This document shows positions 21,957 through 33,047 of a stretch of 64,000 nt of DNA, piece by piece. A program made the position numbers and the translations under genes. Below the pieces are notes generated by a model. That model saw only the letters and a list, made by a program, of their open reading frames with translations. It did no database searches and was not told the origin of the DNA. The number at the start of each line of letters is the position of its first letter. Within the stretch, counting starts at the first letter, position 1. Source of the DNA: Leucaena leucocephala (lineage: Eukaryota; Streptophyta; Magnoliopsida; Fabales; Fabaceae); NCBI GenBank assembly GCA_037074615.1, contig CM073532.1, positions 18,058,001 through 18,122,000 of the forward strand, given 5' to 3'.

Positions 21957-24767
21957 TGTAACACCCTAATTTTTAGGCCTAGAGATGCCATAAGGAGAAT
22001 TCAAGGGCATAATCATAATTATGGGAAAGATCAGGCTGGTAGCCGATGAGTACCATATTTTGCCAGAAAATAGAGAAAATTATGCTGATCATTTCACTGA
22101 ACTGTGAAATATGCATATGAGGTCTCTAGGTGTATGAAAGAATTAGAAATATGACCAGGGGTAAAATGGTCATTTTGGAAAAGTGTGCGCGTGAGTGCTT
22201 TTTCAGGCCAAAACAGCCCGGTCCGGATAAAATATCTGAAAATACCGGGACGTAGAGAAAAGGATTCCGGATTGAATGAGGAGTCACAAAATTTTGATTT
22301 GAGGTCCCGATTTTTCTGTAAAAATCCTCGAAGATGGGAAATTACAGTTATAATCAGTAAAGGAAAGGCAGTCCGAATAGAGATGATCGGACTATGGCCA
22401 GAGGCCATACAGTGTTTTCTAAGTTCCGTAGTGACACCAGGGAAGGCCCAGGCCCATAATACCAGTCCAGTGGTAAGAGGGGCCGGTGTCCGGGAAAAAT
22501 GTGCAAAATGACGAAAATGCCCTTATGTTATAGAATAACTGAAGAATAAGTAAAGGGTATTTTGGTCATTTGGCTAAGGTTAGACAGTCAAGAAGGGGTA
22601 TCTGGATAGTTGACCAGGGCCAGAGGATACTCTGGTAAAATATGAAAAGACAATAATGCCCCTAGACCTAGTAAAGGAAATGAAAGGACTTAAGTGCAAT
22701 TATGGAAAGTTTCAAGGCCAAAAAGGAAGATTCCTCGTAATACGTGCCATACAGGTAATGGACCCAGGAAGCCCAAAAATGGCGCCATTAGAGGCCCAAT
22801 AAGACTCTTGGACTGATAGGTGGGCCAGTGTCCAGCAGAACCCCGGAAAAGTGCGAAATTACGAAAATGCCCCTATGTTGTACAAAAAGGGCAGCAGATG
22901 AATAAAGGGTATTCTGGTCATTTTGGACAGACCCAGAGGTCAAGACATGTCTAAATAAGGTTGACTAGAGCCAGTATAAGCTTTGACCGGGTCCAGAAAG
23001 GTGTGAAATGACGATTTTGCCCTTAGGGTTAAAATAGGACAAGATAGGGCACCAAGGGCATTTTGGTCATTTCGCAGGGGATCTGTAACTGAGTCTGGAC
23101 CCAGTATTAAAAAGTTAATGATATAAAGGGTCTAGATACTAAATGTGAGGTCAGTAGACATAAAAAGGATCTTCAGAAACATCAGATTCAGAAAACGGCA
23201 CGTTTTTCGAGGCGATGGACCGGGCCGGTACCGGATTGGACCGGAAAGCTTCCAGAACCTCCAAATTTCGTCACATGAAGAATATGGGTGGTGAGGTGTC
23301 CTATGAGGTGTCCCATGAGGTGTCTAGGGTGATGCAGTAAAAAAGAATTAAAGAAAATAGGAAATTCCAGGAAAAACCAGGACCACAGGATCATAAGTCT
23401 TCCTAATTACAAGATTGCCATTTCTCAACACTATAAATACCCCCACCTAGCCCCTCATTTCGGCATGAGCAAGGAAGAAGGGAAGAGAGAAGTTCTTGAG
23501 AGAGAAAGTGTGAGAAAGAAAGAAGTAAGGAAGTTCTGGTGAAGTTGGAAGTAGTAGGGAAGTTCTGAAGCACTGCTTTTGAGGTAACAACTAATCCTAG
23601 CTCTTATGTAATGTCTTTGTGATGTGTTGTTTTGTTTGGTTGATTGTTGTCCTATATGTTATGCTTGAAGCTCTATTCCAATGCTATGATCATATGTTAT
23701 TGAATATGGAAGCATGCAGCATACTTATCTGTACACAGTCACAAGCAAGCACCGTCACTCTGCATTACATATTTTGTTATGATTATTGTTACTGGGATTC
23801 TTTTGAATCTCATTCCCAAACATAACATTACAGGGGAGGTTCTGTCAAAATAAAATTTGGAAATCTTAAGAGACGCCGGTAGGCTGCCGAAATTCCGGCA
23901 ACGAAGACGGAACAAAGAAAGGAACTGATACGTACTGTGTACGTAGTGCTGTCTAAGGAGGCTGGAAGTGAGTGGACCCAGCAGGTTCATCCAGTCTTTC
24001 CTGGGTACTACGTAGAATGGTAGTTCTCATAAGGGAATTATCGAATCGGTACAACATCGGTTACTTTCTAAAGAAGAATTGTAGCAGTTATGCTGCCGGA
24101 TTTTAGACAGAGAAGGATGTAATAAAATATGAGGGAATTAATCATGCACTAATATATAACAGTTGATTATTTGATATTAATTGTTCTCTGGCCTGTATGA
24201 CTGATATGTGTTGGTTGTATGCTTGGGTATGTAAAGACTAAATGCTGAAAATAGGCTCAGTGAACAGTAACTCGTGAAGACTCATTCATGTTTGATAAAT
24301 CATTAAAAATAGTAAATGATTGAATTAATGTACGAAATTTTTAGGGTAAAACGTAGACATACTAAGCTTTAATTTGATATATAGAATGTCTAATTTGGAT
24401 GTATACACGAAAAGATATAAATTGTTAAAGTTGGGACCAGAATGCTGGATTCAGGAGAAAGTCATTGGATGAACAGTAATATTGGAACGTTGACCCACGT
24501 TAAATTTGTCAAGGATTGGTCAACCAATGATTTTTCCCTGAAATATATTTGAGTTAGATTCATGTATCAATTTGAACCACTTCATTTCGATTTTTCTAGA
24601 ATTAGTTATGAATTTTCAAAATCAGGTCACTCATTTGGAATTTGCCACTGTGAACAGTACTCGATATGAATAAAATTCCAGATTAAGTGTTTAGACTTCA
24701 ATGACCCTGAAAGTGGTTTAAGTGCTACTGAATGGTTCCTAAGATGTATAAAAATAAGGATGTGACA
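21957..24767 (+). repeat. Gypsy LTR, right arm of palindrome
   Basis: A 2811 bp LTR from TGTAACACCC to GATGTGACA with TATAAATA at 23432-23439. Its 3' ~2 kb matches the LTRs at 50536-53359 and 57478-60518, but its first ~770 bp differ (they begin TGTAATATCC), so it belongs to a second U3 type. ORFs inside it also occur in the other LTR copies and are not recognisable proteins. Confidence 0.92.
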
Positions 24768-24772
24768 ACTCC

Positions 24773-24981
24773 CCCCTCATTCAGGCATATATTAGATACA
24801 GGTGAAGGCATTTTTCGGTGCATACCTCCTCTATTTTCTCTCATAAGATAGCCTCTATTACAATTGCTCTTCTTTAATGTTTTTGCTGTGTAAACGTACC
24901 AAAGTCTAAACAAGGTGCTCCGGTTGCGTGTAGGTATCTTGGTGAACAAGAAAAGATCTAAGGTATGCCCGAAATCTTACA
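24773..24981 (+). repeat. Copia B 5' LTR, second part
   Basis: Resumes after the right ACTCC with 'cccctcattcaggcatatattag', shown as adjacent parts cccctcattc and aggcatatattag, and ends CTTACA at 24981. It aligns with 34251-34463. Confidence 0.92.
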
Positions 24982-24982
24982 T

Positions 24983-24995
24983 TGGTATCATGAGC
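24983..24995 (+). promoter_or_regulatory. Copia B primer-binding site
   Basis: TGGTATCATGAGC, one base after the 5' LTR, is a slightly altered complement of the initiator tRNA-Met 3' end (TGGTATCAGAGC). Confidence 0.85.
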
Positions 24996-25923
24996 TAGGT
25001 TGTTCTGTTTTATTTTTTCATAAGTTGCTTCTCTGTGATGTTTTATTTTTCTAGTAGCATGCTGTTCTTGCCTGTATTTCTATTTAATACATTTTTAATA
25101 TGCCAAGAAACATAGAGCATGCATTTAAACCATAAACAGAAGCAAACTCACCGTAAACCGTATATAGCTTCTTCATTTTTCAAAATTAGGTCACTAGAAA
25201 TATGCATTTTTAGAATTTGAAATTAGTCCCATTGCATAGAACACGAAAAAATGAAGAAAATGAAACCAAGAACGTTGAAATCAGACGTCGAACGGAGAAG
25301 TTACAGACCCAGCCCATTTTTCAGTTGGATCTGTACGACTCGGATGGAGGTTAGGAATGATCAAAACAGTGCGTTTTGATCATCCCCAAAACGGCGTCAT
25401 TTTGGGACTCCAGCAAAAAAAATAGAGGAGACTGTTTTTGCGGACTGGGTTACGTCCATCCTAATCTAGCAAAAAAAAATTGTTGGGTTGTCTGAAGCCC
25501 AGTTAAAAAAAATGTTTTTGGGCTGCGACTGGGCCAAGCCTATTACCAAATTTTTTTTTTTGCAATAGGGGTATGGGCTGGGTCAAATCAGTAGATCCAA
25601 CTTGGACCCACAATTAAACAAAAAAATTATGAGTAATTTAAAAAAAAAAAAGAGGAAAATCTGGTGACTGACACGTGGCATTGTCCACGTGGCAGCACTA
25701 GACTAGCCCGTGTAGCCGAGAGTAGGCTTACTTTAGAATTGAGGTGCGGTTTGTTCCTAAAAATTTCTAAAATCAATATCTTTATTTTGATATATAATTT
25801 GCCTAATTTTGGAGGCAATTCTGGACATATTTATGAATAGTCAGTGCATTTTCTAGTTTTTTTTTTGTGTTTAAAAATTCTAAAAAATTATGATAATTAA
25901 TATTTTTTATTATTTAGGTGAAA
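24996..25923 (+). other. Copia B 5' leader
   Basis: Non-coding, with several long A and T homopolymer runs (for example 25550-25560, 25639-25650). No domain seen. Confidence 0.6.
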
Positions 25924-26592
25924 ATGACTTCATCTAGCACTGAATCCCTTGGATATAGCTTATATAATGACATAGCATTCCTGGATGATATCGATAACCC
26001 AGAGGAGAACCTTCAAGAAGACCCTGAGGGGGAACCTGAAGAGGATCCATAACAAGAACTTGATGAACTTTCTGAAGAAGACCCAAAGGAGTTAGTTGCA
26101 GGAAGTTCCACAAGAGGAACGAAAAGCAATGTATGATTCCGGACTGAGGTCAGAAACTTTATTCCCCATCAAGCCTCTTCCTGAGCAGCCTTTCATAGTT
26201 TCTTAGACTCAAACTCCAAGATGGTTCCTACTCTTCATGATAAATCTCCAGTTGAAGACGGAGAGGAAGTGAACCAACCTCTTACCACTGCCTTGGCCAT
26301 GAGTTTAGCTGAAAGAGATGCAGCCAAACTGACAAATATAAAAGGCATTAATGGCGTAATTGGTGATTATATTGGATTCATGACAAATAAGAAGAATATT
26401 GCATTCTACCTGAAAGTCATAATGGAATATATAAGAGTAACCAGGGTTAGAGGTAAGCCTAGACAAGGACGCATAAGCAAAACGTATTGGCTTAAAATAA
26501 TAGAATTTGTATTTAACATTCACAAGCCGTCTTGTAAGCTTAAGAAGCTAAAAAAAGCGATGTTAGAATACTGTAATGCTTATATTAAATGA
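25924..26592 (+). pseudogene. Unknown ORF upstream of copia B gag
   Basis: The ATG at 25924 opens a Glu/Asp-rich frame ('DIDNPEENLQEDPEGEPEED') that stops near 26052, continues open past it to about 26133, and then a different frame gives 123 codons (26221-26592). That part contains 'AMSLAERDAAKLTNIKGING', 'IAFYLKVIMEYIRVTRVRG' and a Lys-rich end 'KLKKLKKAML'. It does not look like copia gag, which starts later at 27016. It may be an extra N-terminal ORF of this lineage or captured sequence. Function unknown. Confidence 0.45.
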
Positions 26593-27015
26593 TGTATATT
26601 TGTATTTGTATTTAATTACTCTTTCTTTGTAAAGACTTGCTGTTTATTACATGCCTTATATGCAAGAGAAACATGTTTCATTTCATTTATTTATCTTAGC
26701 TATGATTCATGTATACTTTTTATAAGTGGAAGCCTTTTAGATAATGAGTCTTCTAAAAGTAAAACTTGATGATAATAGTACTTATATTAATTTTGATAGA
26801 AAATGATGGTATTGCTAGTGCCTATGTGATGGGAGGTACAAACGTATTCTTCTGATCATGGGTCTACTAATGTTATTATTTTCTGATCAAAAATAATAAA
26901 AGTACATGATATTGTATACTTTACATGTGCTATATATATATGTAAATTTACTTAAATGTTCTATAGTTCAATAAATTAATGTAGGATAAGTTTGTCACAG
27001 AATTGATATTGAGTA
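26593..27015 (+). other. AT-rich spacer before copia B gag
   Basis: No ORF or recognised motif; may contain an intron or leader of the gag transcript. Confidence 0.5.
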
Positions 27016-27885
27016 ATGGCATCAAAGAATATCATTACTAAATTAAACAAGGGGGAAAACTTAACGGGGACAACTGGAATATTTGGTACCGAAAGGTCCA
27101 ATATATTCTAGAAGAACAGGATGCAATTGAGTCATTAACAATGGTAATGGCAGAGCCTGAGGCTGAAAATACGGTCCAGCACAGGAGATACCAGGAGGCA
27201 TACCTGTTCTGAAAAAAGAAGAATAGCATAACAAGAATCACACTGCTAAGTGCAATGGCTGATGATTTGATGTGTGAGTTTGAGACACATAGAATGACAC
27301 AAGCTATGTGAATTGCCTTAAAAGATAAGTTTGGTGGAGTCTCCACGACTAAGCTTAGAAGGTTGACGATTAAATTCGATACCTATAAGCTAAAACCAAA
27401 TAATCCTATGAGGCAACATCTAAGAGAAATGTCCAACATGATTCGAGAACTGAAAGAGGATGGACATAATTTATCTGACGAGCAGCAAGTGTAGGCTATC
27501 ATCAGGTTGCTCCCTGCCACTTGGGAGCACATGAAAGTTAATCTAACCCATAATGAAAATATCATCACTTTTAATGATGTAGCTAAGCATTTGGAGCTAG
27601 AGGATGAACGTCTGGAGGCTTATAAGGCCACTAGACAAGCCTATTTGACCGAAGGTGTTGGCCCTTCCTAATCAAAGCCTGAATTCAAGAAGGGCAAGAA
27701 ATTTCAAAAAAATGGGAAGAAAGGCGGTCCTCCACCCAAAGGAAAGCAACAATACAAGAAGGGAAAGCAAGGAGGCAAGAAAAAGCTAGACCTGAAGAAG
27801 GTCAAATGCTTTGCCTGCCACAATATGGGATATTTCGCACGTGACTGTTCTAAACAGACCGAGAGCAAAAAGGTAATAATGAATT
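27016..27885 (+). pseudogene. Copia B gag with zinc knuckle
   Basis: The probable start is the ATG at 27016 (MASKNIITKLNKGENL), followed by a frameshift and 'GDNWNIWYRKVQYILEEQ', the UBN2-type gag signature. It continues with 'HLREMSNMIRELKEDGHNLS', 'IIRLLPATWEHMKVNL' and a Lys/Gly-rich basic stretch. The CCHC knuckle is 'CFACHNMGYFARDC' (27810-27850). At least three internal stops and one frameshift are visible. Confidence 0.88.
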
Positions 27886-28430
27886 ATGTGAATTCACATG
27901 TCTCATTTATTTCTAGTACTGTTTTTCTGACAGAACATGTTTCCTTTTATTGGATTATTGACTCAAGCTCCATAGACCACGTAAGTCGAGATCGAGGATC
28001 TTTTGTGGAATACCGTCGGTTGCCGTTTCAAAGCAAGTGGCTTTGCGTTGACAATAATGCAAGGATCGAGGTTTAAGGCATTGGCACCTGCAAACTTGTT
28101 TTGCGTGGTGGAAAAACCTTGATGCTGCATGATGTGCTTCATGCTCTTGACATCCGACGGAATTTAATTTCTATAATTTGCTTATTAGACTTTGGGTTCA
28201 ATGTAAACTTTTATGGTAAAGTTGCAGGCATTTATGGCAACTCAATATTTTATGGTTCATCTTTCAGATTTCAAAAGTTCTTTATTTTGGATCTTGTTAG
28301 GGATTTTAATGCTCACGATTGTTTTGCTATTACTTCGAATAATCCTGATATGAATATCTGGCATGCTATATTAGGACATATTAATTAAAATAGAATGATT
28401 AAACTGATAAAAAATGATTATTTGGGCTAA
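27886..28430 (+). pseudogene. Copia B protease and GAG-pre-integrase
   Basis: The protease reads 'WIIDSSSIDHVSRD', with DSS where DSG is expected, so the active site is damaged. It continues through 'LHDVLHALDIRRNLISI' and ends in the GAG-pre-integrase motif 'NIWHAILGHIN' and 'NRMIKLIKNDYLG'. Stops at ~28074 and ~28387. The frame is cut at 28430 by a foreign insert. Confidence 0.88.
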
Positions 28431-29818
28431 TTATAAGACACAAATTGTGTATGGTTTCTGTGACATTTTAAGGGTTTTGTAACAACTTTACCATTCATTT
28501 TATGCTTGTAATTGTTCTTTTGTGGTAATACATGATTGTGATTGGCAATGTACTGTTTAAATGGTAAAATGGTAAATTAACTCCTCCAAACTGCATATAT
28601 GTTATTCTTTTACTGGTGGGACTTCTATAGTGAGCTTTGATTTTGAATCGCAGGTACTTTGGAGGAGAACCGACTAATGTGAGTAGAAAAGAAATCACAA
28701 GAGAGAATCAAATCAAAGAAGCAGCTTCTGTGGCCTTCAGTCGCTACCAAAACATTTATCTGGTCGTGACCAAAACATTTATCTGGTCGCGACCAAAGAA
28801 GACAGTAGTGAAGCTGCGCATTTTTTATTAGGGCAATCTAATGTTAAAAGGAAAGGGAAGTCGCAGACGTAAGAGAGGCTGATTTTTGACCTGATTAGGC
28901 TAAGAAGCGGTGCTCGAACTCTCTCTCAACGCTCTCTACTACCTACACATCATCTCTATCATTTATCTTTCCATCACCATTTCTGCTTTCTTCATGGCAT
29001 CATATCTAGGCAATGATTGCAGCACAGTAGGAGTCATGAGAGGCTAAATCTTTAGTCTCTTGGTGATGGATCTCATATTTTGAGCTCATAGACTGCACTG
29101 AGGAGTTTTCTATTTTAATCTGCACCTATTTTATGTTTTGATGCTGCTAGATCTAGGGTTTTCATTATATGAACAAGGGATTGAATGTCGATTGATTATT
29201 CTCATATTAGACAATTGTAATTGACTTTGGATGCTTTGAATGTTGGTTTTTAATATAATATTTCATTTTTGATTTTAAGATAGTTGGACTATTATCAATG
29301 ATCATTGCTAATTAATTCAATTGCTTGAAATCTAGGGTTTGTCATCGACGATTATTCGAGGGTATTTTCATCATCTGATTTAAATTACACACTAAGTGGT
29401 TTTTAACAGTTCATTAAGAGTTTTTTAAACTAGTTTTGATCAAAGGAGTTTAAGAAATATTAATGCTCTGGACACAATCAATCGATTGAGGTTTTATTTA
29501 AGACTTAGTGATTTCAAAACTCCATATCCAATTAAGAGCAAGGATAGATATGTTTTTATCATCAAGAGTCTGTCATAACATATTTCTTTTACAAACCAAC
29601 TCGTTTTCAACTTAATCAAAAATACAAAAATATTTACTTTACTACATCAAAATCAATCAAACCCAAAACCTATTTTACTTTCACTCAGATTTTCAATAGT
29701 TTTGTCACCAATTTGCTAGGTCAAGAACGATAAGGTTATGTCTTATACTATATTATTGGGTGCAATTATTATTTTGATGGATCAGACGACGACAATCCGA
29801 GCTACTCATCAGTAATCC
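28431..29818. mobile_element. Unidentified 1.4 kb insertion in copia B pol
   Basis: Pol sequence stops at 'NDYLG' (about 28428) and resumes at 'DMSLCES' (about 29823), so roughly 1388 bp is foreign. Possible duplicated CTAA flanks (28427-28430, 29819-29822) would be a 4 bp target duplication. Inside are an AG splice-acceptor-like site at ~28652, two GGTCGYGACC motifs (about 28761-28791) like those in the family A LTR, and a long non-coding part that resembles 5' leaders of plant gypsy elements. It lacks TG...CA ends, TIRs and coding capacity. Identity unresolved. Confidence 0.55.
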
Positions 29819-30600
29819 CTAACATGGATATGTCATTATGTGAAAGCTTCTAGCTGGTAAGGCTACTAGAAAACCATTCGGTAAGGGAACACGAGCCAAA
29901 AATATGTTACAATTAATCCATTCTGATATTTGCGGTCCAATGAGTGTGAGGGCAAGACATGGAGCTTGGTATTTTATTACCTTAATTGATGATTTTTCAC
30001 GATATGGTCATGTCTATTTGATTTCACATAAATTCGAGGTACTAGAGTGCTTTAGACGATATATAAATGAAGTAGAAAATCAAATGGACAATAAAATCAA
30101 GACATTATGCACTGATCGAGGTCATGAATACCTTTCAGATCAATTCAAATAGCTCTGTGAAGAAAAAGGGATTATTAGGCAGCTAACTATCCCTGACACA
30201 CCTCAACAAAATGGGGTTGCTGAAAGAAGAAATAGAACTCTTCTAGACATGGTTAGATCTATGATGGCTCAGGCAAACCTTCCAATTTCACATTGGGGTG
30301 ATGCTTTATTGACGGCAATCTTCATACTTAACGTGTGCCCTCCAAGTCAGTCGCTTCCACACCCTACTAGTCATGGACTAAAAGCCAACCAGATCTAAGT
30401 ATCCTTAGACCTTAGGGCTCAGCGGCCTATATCCATGACAGTTCTCATAGACATGGGAAACTGGGTCCTAGAGGGAAGAAATGTATTTTCATAAGGTACT
30501 CTGAACCCTCAAAAGGATATGTATTTATAAGTGAAATTAAAGATAGGACAGTGAATGAAATAGAATCAAGAGATGTTGTATTCATTGAAACATAATTTCC
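29819..30600 (+). pseudogene. Copia B integrase
   Basis: It resumes with 'CES', a 1 bp deletion, then 'LAGKATRKPFGKGTRA', 'LIHSDICGPMSVRAR', 'YFITLIDDFSRYGHVYLI' and 'IKTLCTDRGHEYLSDQFK', so two catalytic Asp positions are visible. Then come a stop, 'TPQQNGVAERRNRTLLDMVR' with the catalytic Glu block, and 'HWGDALLTAIFILN'. Multiple later stops and rearrangement follow from ~30390. Confidence 0.9.
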
Positions 30601-30742
30601 TAGTAGGGGAGATATTGACTGCACTATATCTCTTTATGAGACTCAGGAATAGGACAGTGCTGAACAAATTGACAAACCAGAATCTTCTAAGTATGTCAAT
30701 ATGAGTGGGAGCTAAGAACGGTTAACACAAAGACCAAGATAA

Positions 30743-31040
30743 ATGAGAAAAGATAAGCAAGTTGCTCCGATCAAAAGGAATAACAGGGAAAGTGTTCCAA
30801 AGGGACGCTACAAAATAGAAGGTGAATCAGTCTTAGTTACTCCAGAAGGGGATGATGAACCTCGCACTGTTCATGAGGCCTTGGCAGGTCCTGCCAAAGA
30901 GGAATGGAAGAAAGCACAGAAAATTGTAACTGTATAATATATTTCAACCAAATGTATGGTTGCAGACCCCCTGACTAAGCCAATAGGCAAAGAAACATTT
31001 GAGAAACATGTAAAAGCCATTGGCATGCGAAAAATGTAAA
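30743..31040 (+). pseudogene. Copia B RT start fused to RNase H end
   Basis: This reads 'RTVHEALAGPAKEEWKKA', the block that opens copia RT, then almost at once a stop and 'STKCMVADPLTKPIGKETFE' and 'HVKAIGMRKM', the polyprotein C-terminus. The RT catalytic core and RNase H (over 1 kb) are deleted between about 30930 and 30945, so this element depends on others for mobility. Confidence 0.88.
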
Positions 31041-31219
31041 ATTACAGATTGTATGTAATATCTCATTTTCATTGATGATATCATGTCATTTATTATTATT
31101 TATATGTTTGGGTAAAAATATACAATGTCTAGTATGTCGTACAGGTTGAAAAGGTTAGCTCTCTCACACGAGCAACCGCCTTTGATGCTAGCGAAGCACT
31201 CAAAGATGAGACATGTATT
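31041..31219 (+). other. Copia B 3' non-coding region before the solo LTR
   Basis: Non-coding; its last five bases GTATT (31215-31219) are the left TSD of the solo LTR. Confidence 0.6.
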
Positions 31220-32091
31220 TGTTGGAAATTGTGCCCTAGGGGCCAATCATTGTATCATGTTATCATATTATTTGCATGTTTACTATGATGACAATCCTTG
31301 GATAACTAGTGATTATCCTAAATGTCCCTGGTCGGTTATCTATGCGGGAGCAGAGATGAAATAAGACCAGTATGACTTTGAAGATATATAGAGATATAAA
31401 TCAAAGTCATAAGCACATGTAAGAGTACAGGGTGTTGGACCGACCCGTAATGAGAGAGCTGCATGGGTCAAGTCATAAGCTTGTCTCATATACAAGCCAT
31501 GTCACTATGCCCTTTGACCTGAGATCATCATGGATTCCTACATGACAAACGCTCAGCTTTGACCTAGTCAAAAGTCACTTTTGACAGAGTGATCATAAAG
31601 GCTATGCTCGGGCTTAGTGGTTTTTCATGCGGAGGAATGTGAATGGTCAAGATGGAATTTGTCCCTCACATTCGTAGAGAGATATTACTGGGCCCCTCGA
31701 TGAGTGAGTCTGAGAAATGTATGTCCATACTGGAATGGAAGGGTAGTTCCATTTCTATATTCAGACTACTCAGGGATCGAGAAAGTAACGGTCAGGAACA
31801 GGAGGATGACGTTCACCATGCCTCATCCTTGACCGAAATATCGTGTGACAAAAGGGACGTGATATGGTTGTATGAAAGGTTACATCGTTTATCGATCCTC
31901 ATATATTTTGGGTAGTCGTAATGCCTTGCTAGAGACCGCTTACGACTTGTGGGTCAGTATAGTAACTGGGCCACTGCCAACTTCATATGGGCCTACAGGG
32001 TCGCACACAAAACAGCCCAATGCGAGCTATGATGTCCAGATTCATTGAATCTAAGAGATGTCTAAATTCAATGAATAATCTAGGGTGGATA

Positions 32092-32100
<9 letters not shown>

Positions 32101-32132
<32 letters not shown>
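32101..32132. repeat. (TA)n microsatellite in solo LTR
   Basis: An uninterrupted TA run of about 16 units; other family A LTRs have only short interrupted TA stretches at this site. Confidence 0.95.
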
Positions 32133-32135
<3 letters not shown>

Positions 32136-32775
32136 TAGTTTATATATATATTATATAAATAATATAAGAGATATTTGTAAGATTTAATTTATAAGGATAA
32201 ATTAAATCTCTATCATTTTTGAATTTGAATTTAAATGGATATGATCTATTTGAATTTGAAATTCAAATTGATAAGATATCTCAAATTTGATTTATGAGAA
32301 TAAATCAAATATAATTCTGTCTTATCTTTATTTTAAATTAAATAAATAGGTGAATTAAATCTGTGGGACGGATTTAATATAAACCATATTTATTTAATCA
32401 GTTTCTTATTAAATTATGCAATATATGATATTGTATTAATTCAGAATTAATATAAGATTAATTCTGAAGCCCGGCCCTATTAGAAGCCCGATAGCTTCCT
32501 ATATATTTGACATTAGGAGCTAGGGTTCCACACACAAGATAGATCTCTACACACACACATTCAGACGTGAGAAGAGGGGGCAGGGAGAGTGCAAAAGGTT
32601 TGCACATAAGAAACTGCCGAAATAGAGACGGTGAGGACGGAATCTCCAGAAAGCCCTAGAGGGACAAGAGGCGCTAGCACGTCGTTCGCAATTGGAACGC
32701 TGTTCGTGTGGATACCGGTAGAGGAAGCCGATCTGAGCTGTCGACTTCTACGATACGGCCAGACACGAAGAAAGG

Positions 32776-33047
32776 TCGCGACCAGAACACACTTAGGTCG
32801 CGACCAAACGAGCATCTGAACGTCAGAAATCCGAAAAGAGGAGACAGGTCGCGACGTGAAGTTGAAGAGGTCGCGACTAAAAGCTCCAGAGGCGACAGGT
32901 CGCGACTAGAAGCAGAGTAGGTCGCGACTAACAACTCCAGAGGCGACAGATCGCGACTAGAAGCAGAGGAGGTCGCGACTAAAAGCTGAGGAGGTCGCGA
33001 CTGAAAGTTCCCGAGGCGAGGAGTCGCGACTAGTGGACACTGAGGTC
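32776..33047. repeat. Cluster of GGTCGCGACC palindromes
   Basis: About eleven TCGCGA cores (for example at 32776, 32798, 32848, 32869, 32899, 32920, 32949, 32971, 32992, 33022, 33041), usually as GGTCGCGACC or GGTCGCGACT. Spacing is ~21-30 bp, alternating with 'agaagcagag' and 'ctccagaggcgaca' text. CpG-rich in an AT-rich genome. An ORF of 163 codons runs antisense through it (32674-33165), with a repeated 'SSRDLSPLELLVAT' unit. Confidence 0.9.

Larger units (their letters stand above)
17998..24767. mobile_element. Palindromic gypsy inverted dimer with TSD
   Basis: A 6770 bp insertion with two head-to-head gypsy 3' halves. The left half is minus strand: LTR 17998-20138, PPT, internal 20139-21034. 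The right half is plus strand: internal 21061-21940, PPT, LTR 21957-24767. The inverted arms 18250-21034 (2785 bp) and 21061-23846 (2786 bp) are nearly identical wherever I compared them. Both outer ends are LTR 3' (U5) termini (TGTCAC... and ...GTGACA), flanked by a perfect 5 bp target duplication ACTCC (17993-17997, 24768-24772). The target site is verified by the uninterrupted 3' LTR of copia B, which reads ACTCC once in the same context (about 34246-34250). There is no 5' LTR, PBS or pol. Confidence 0.93.
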
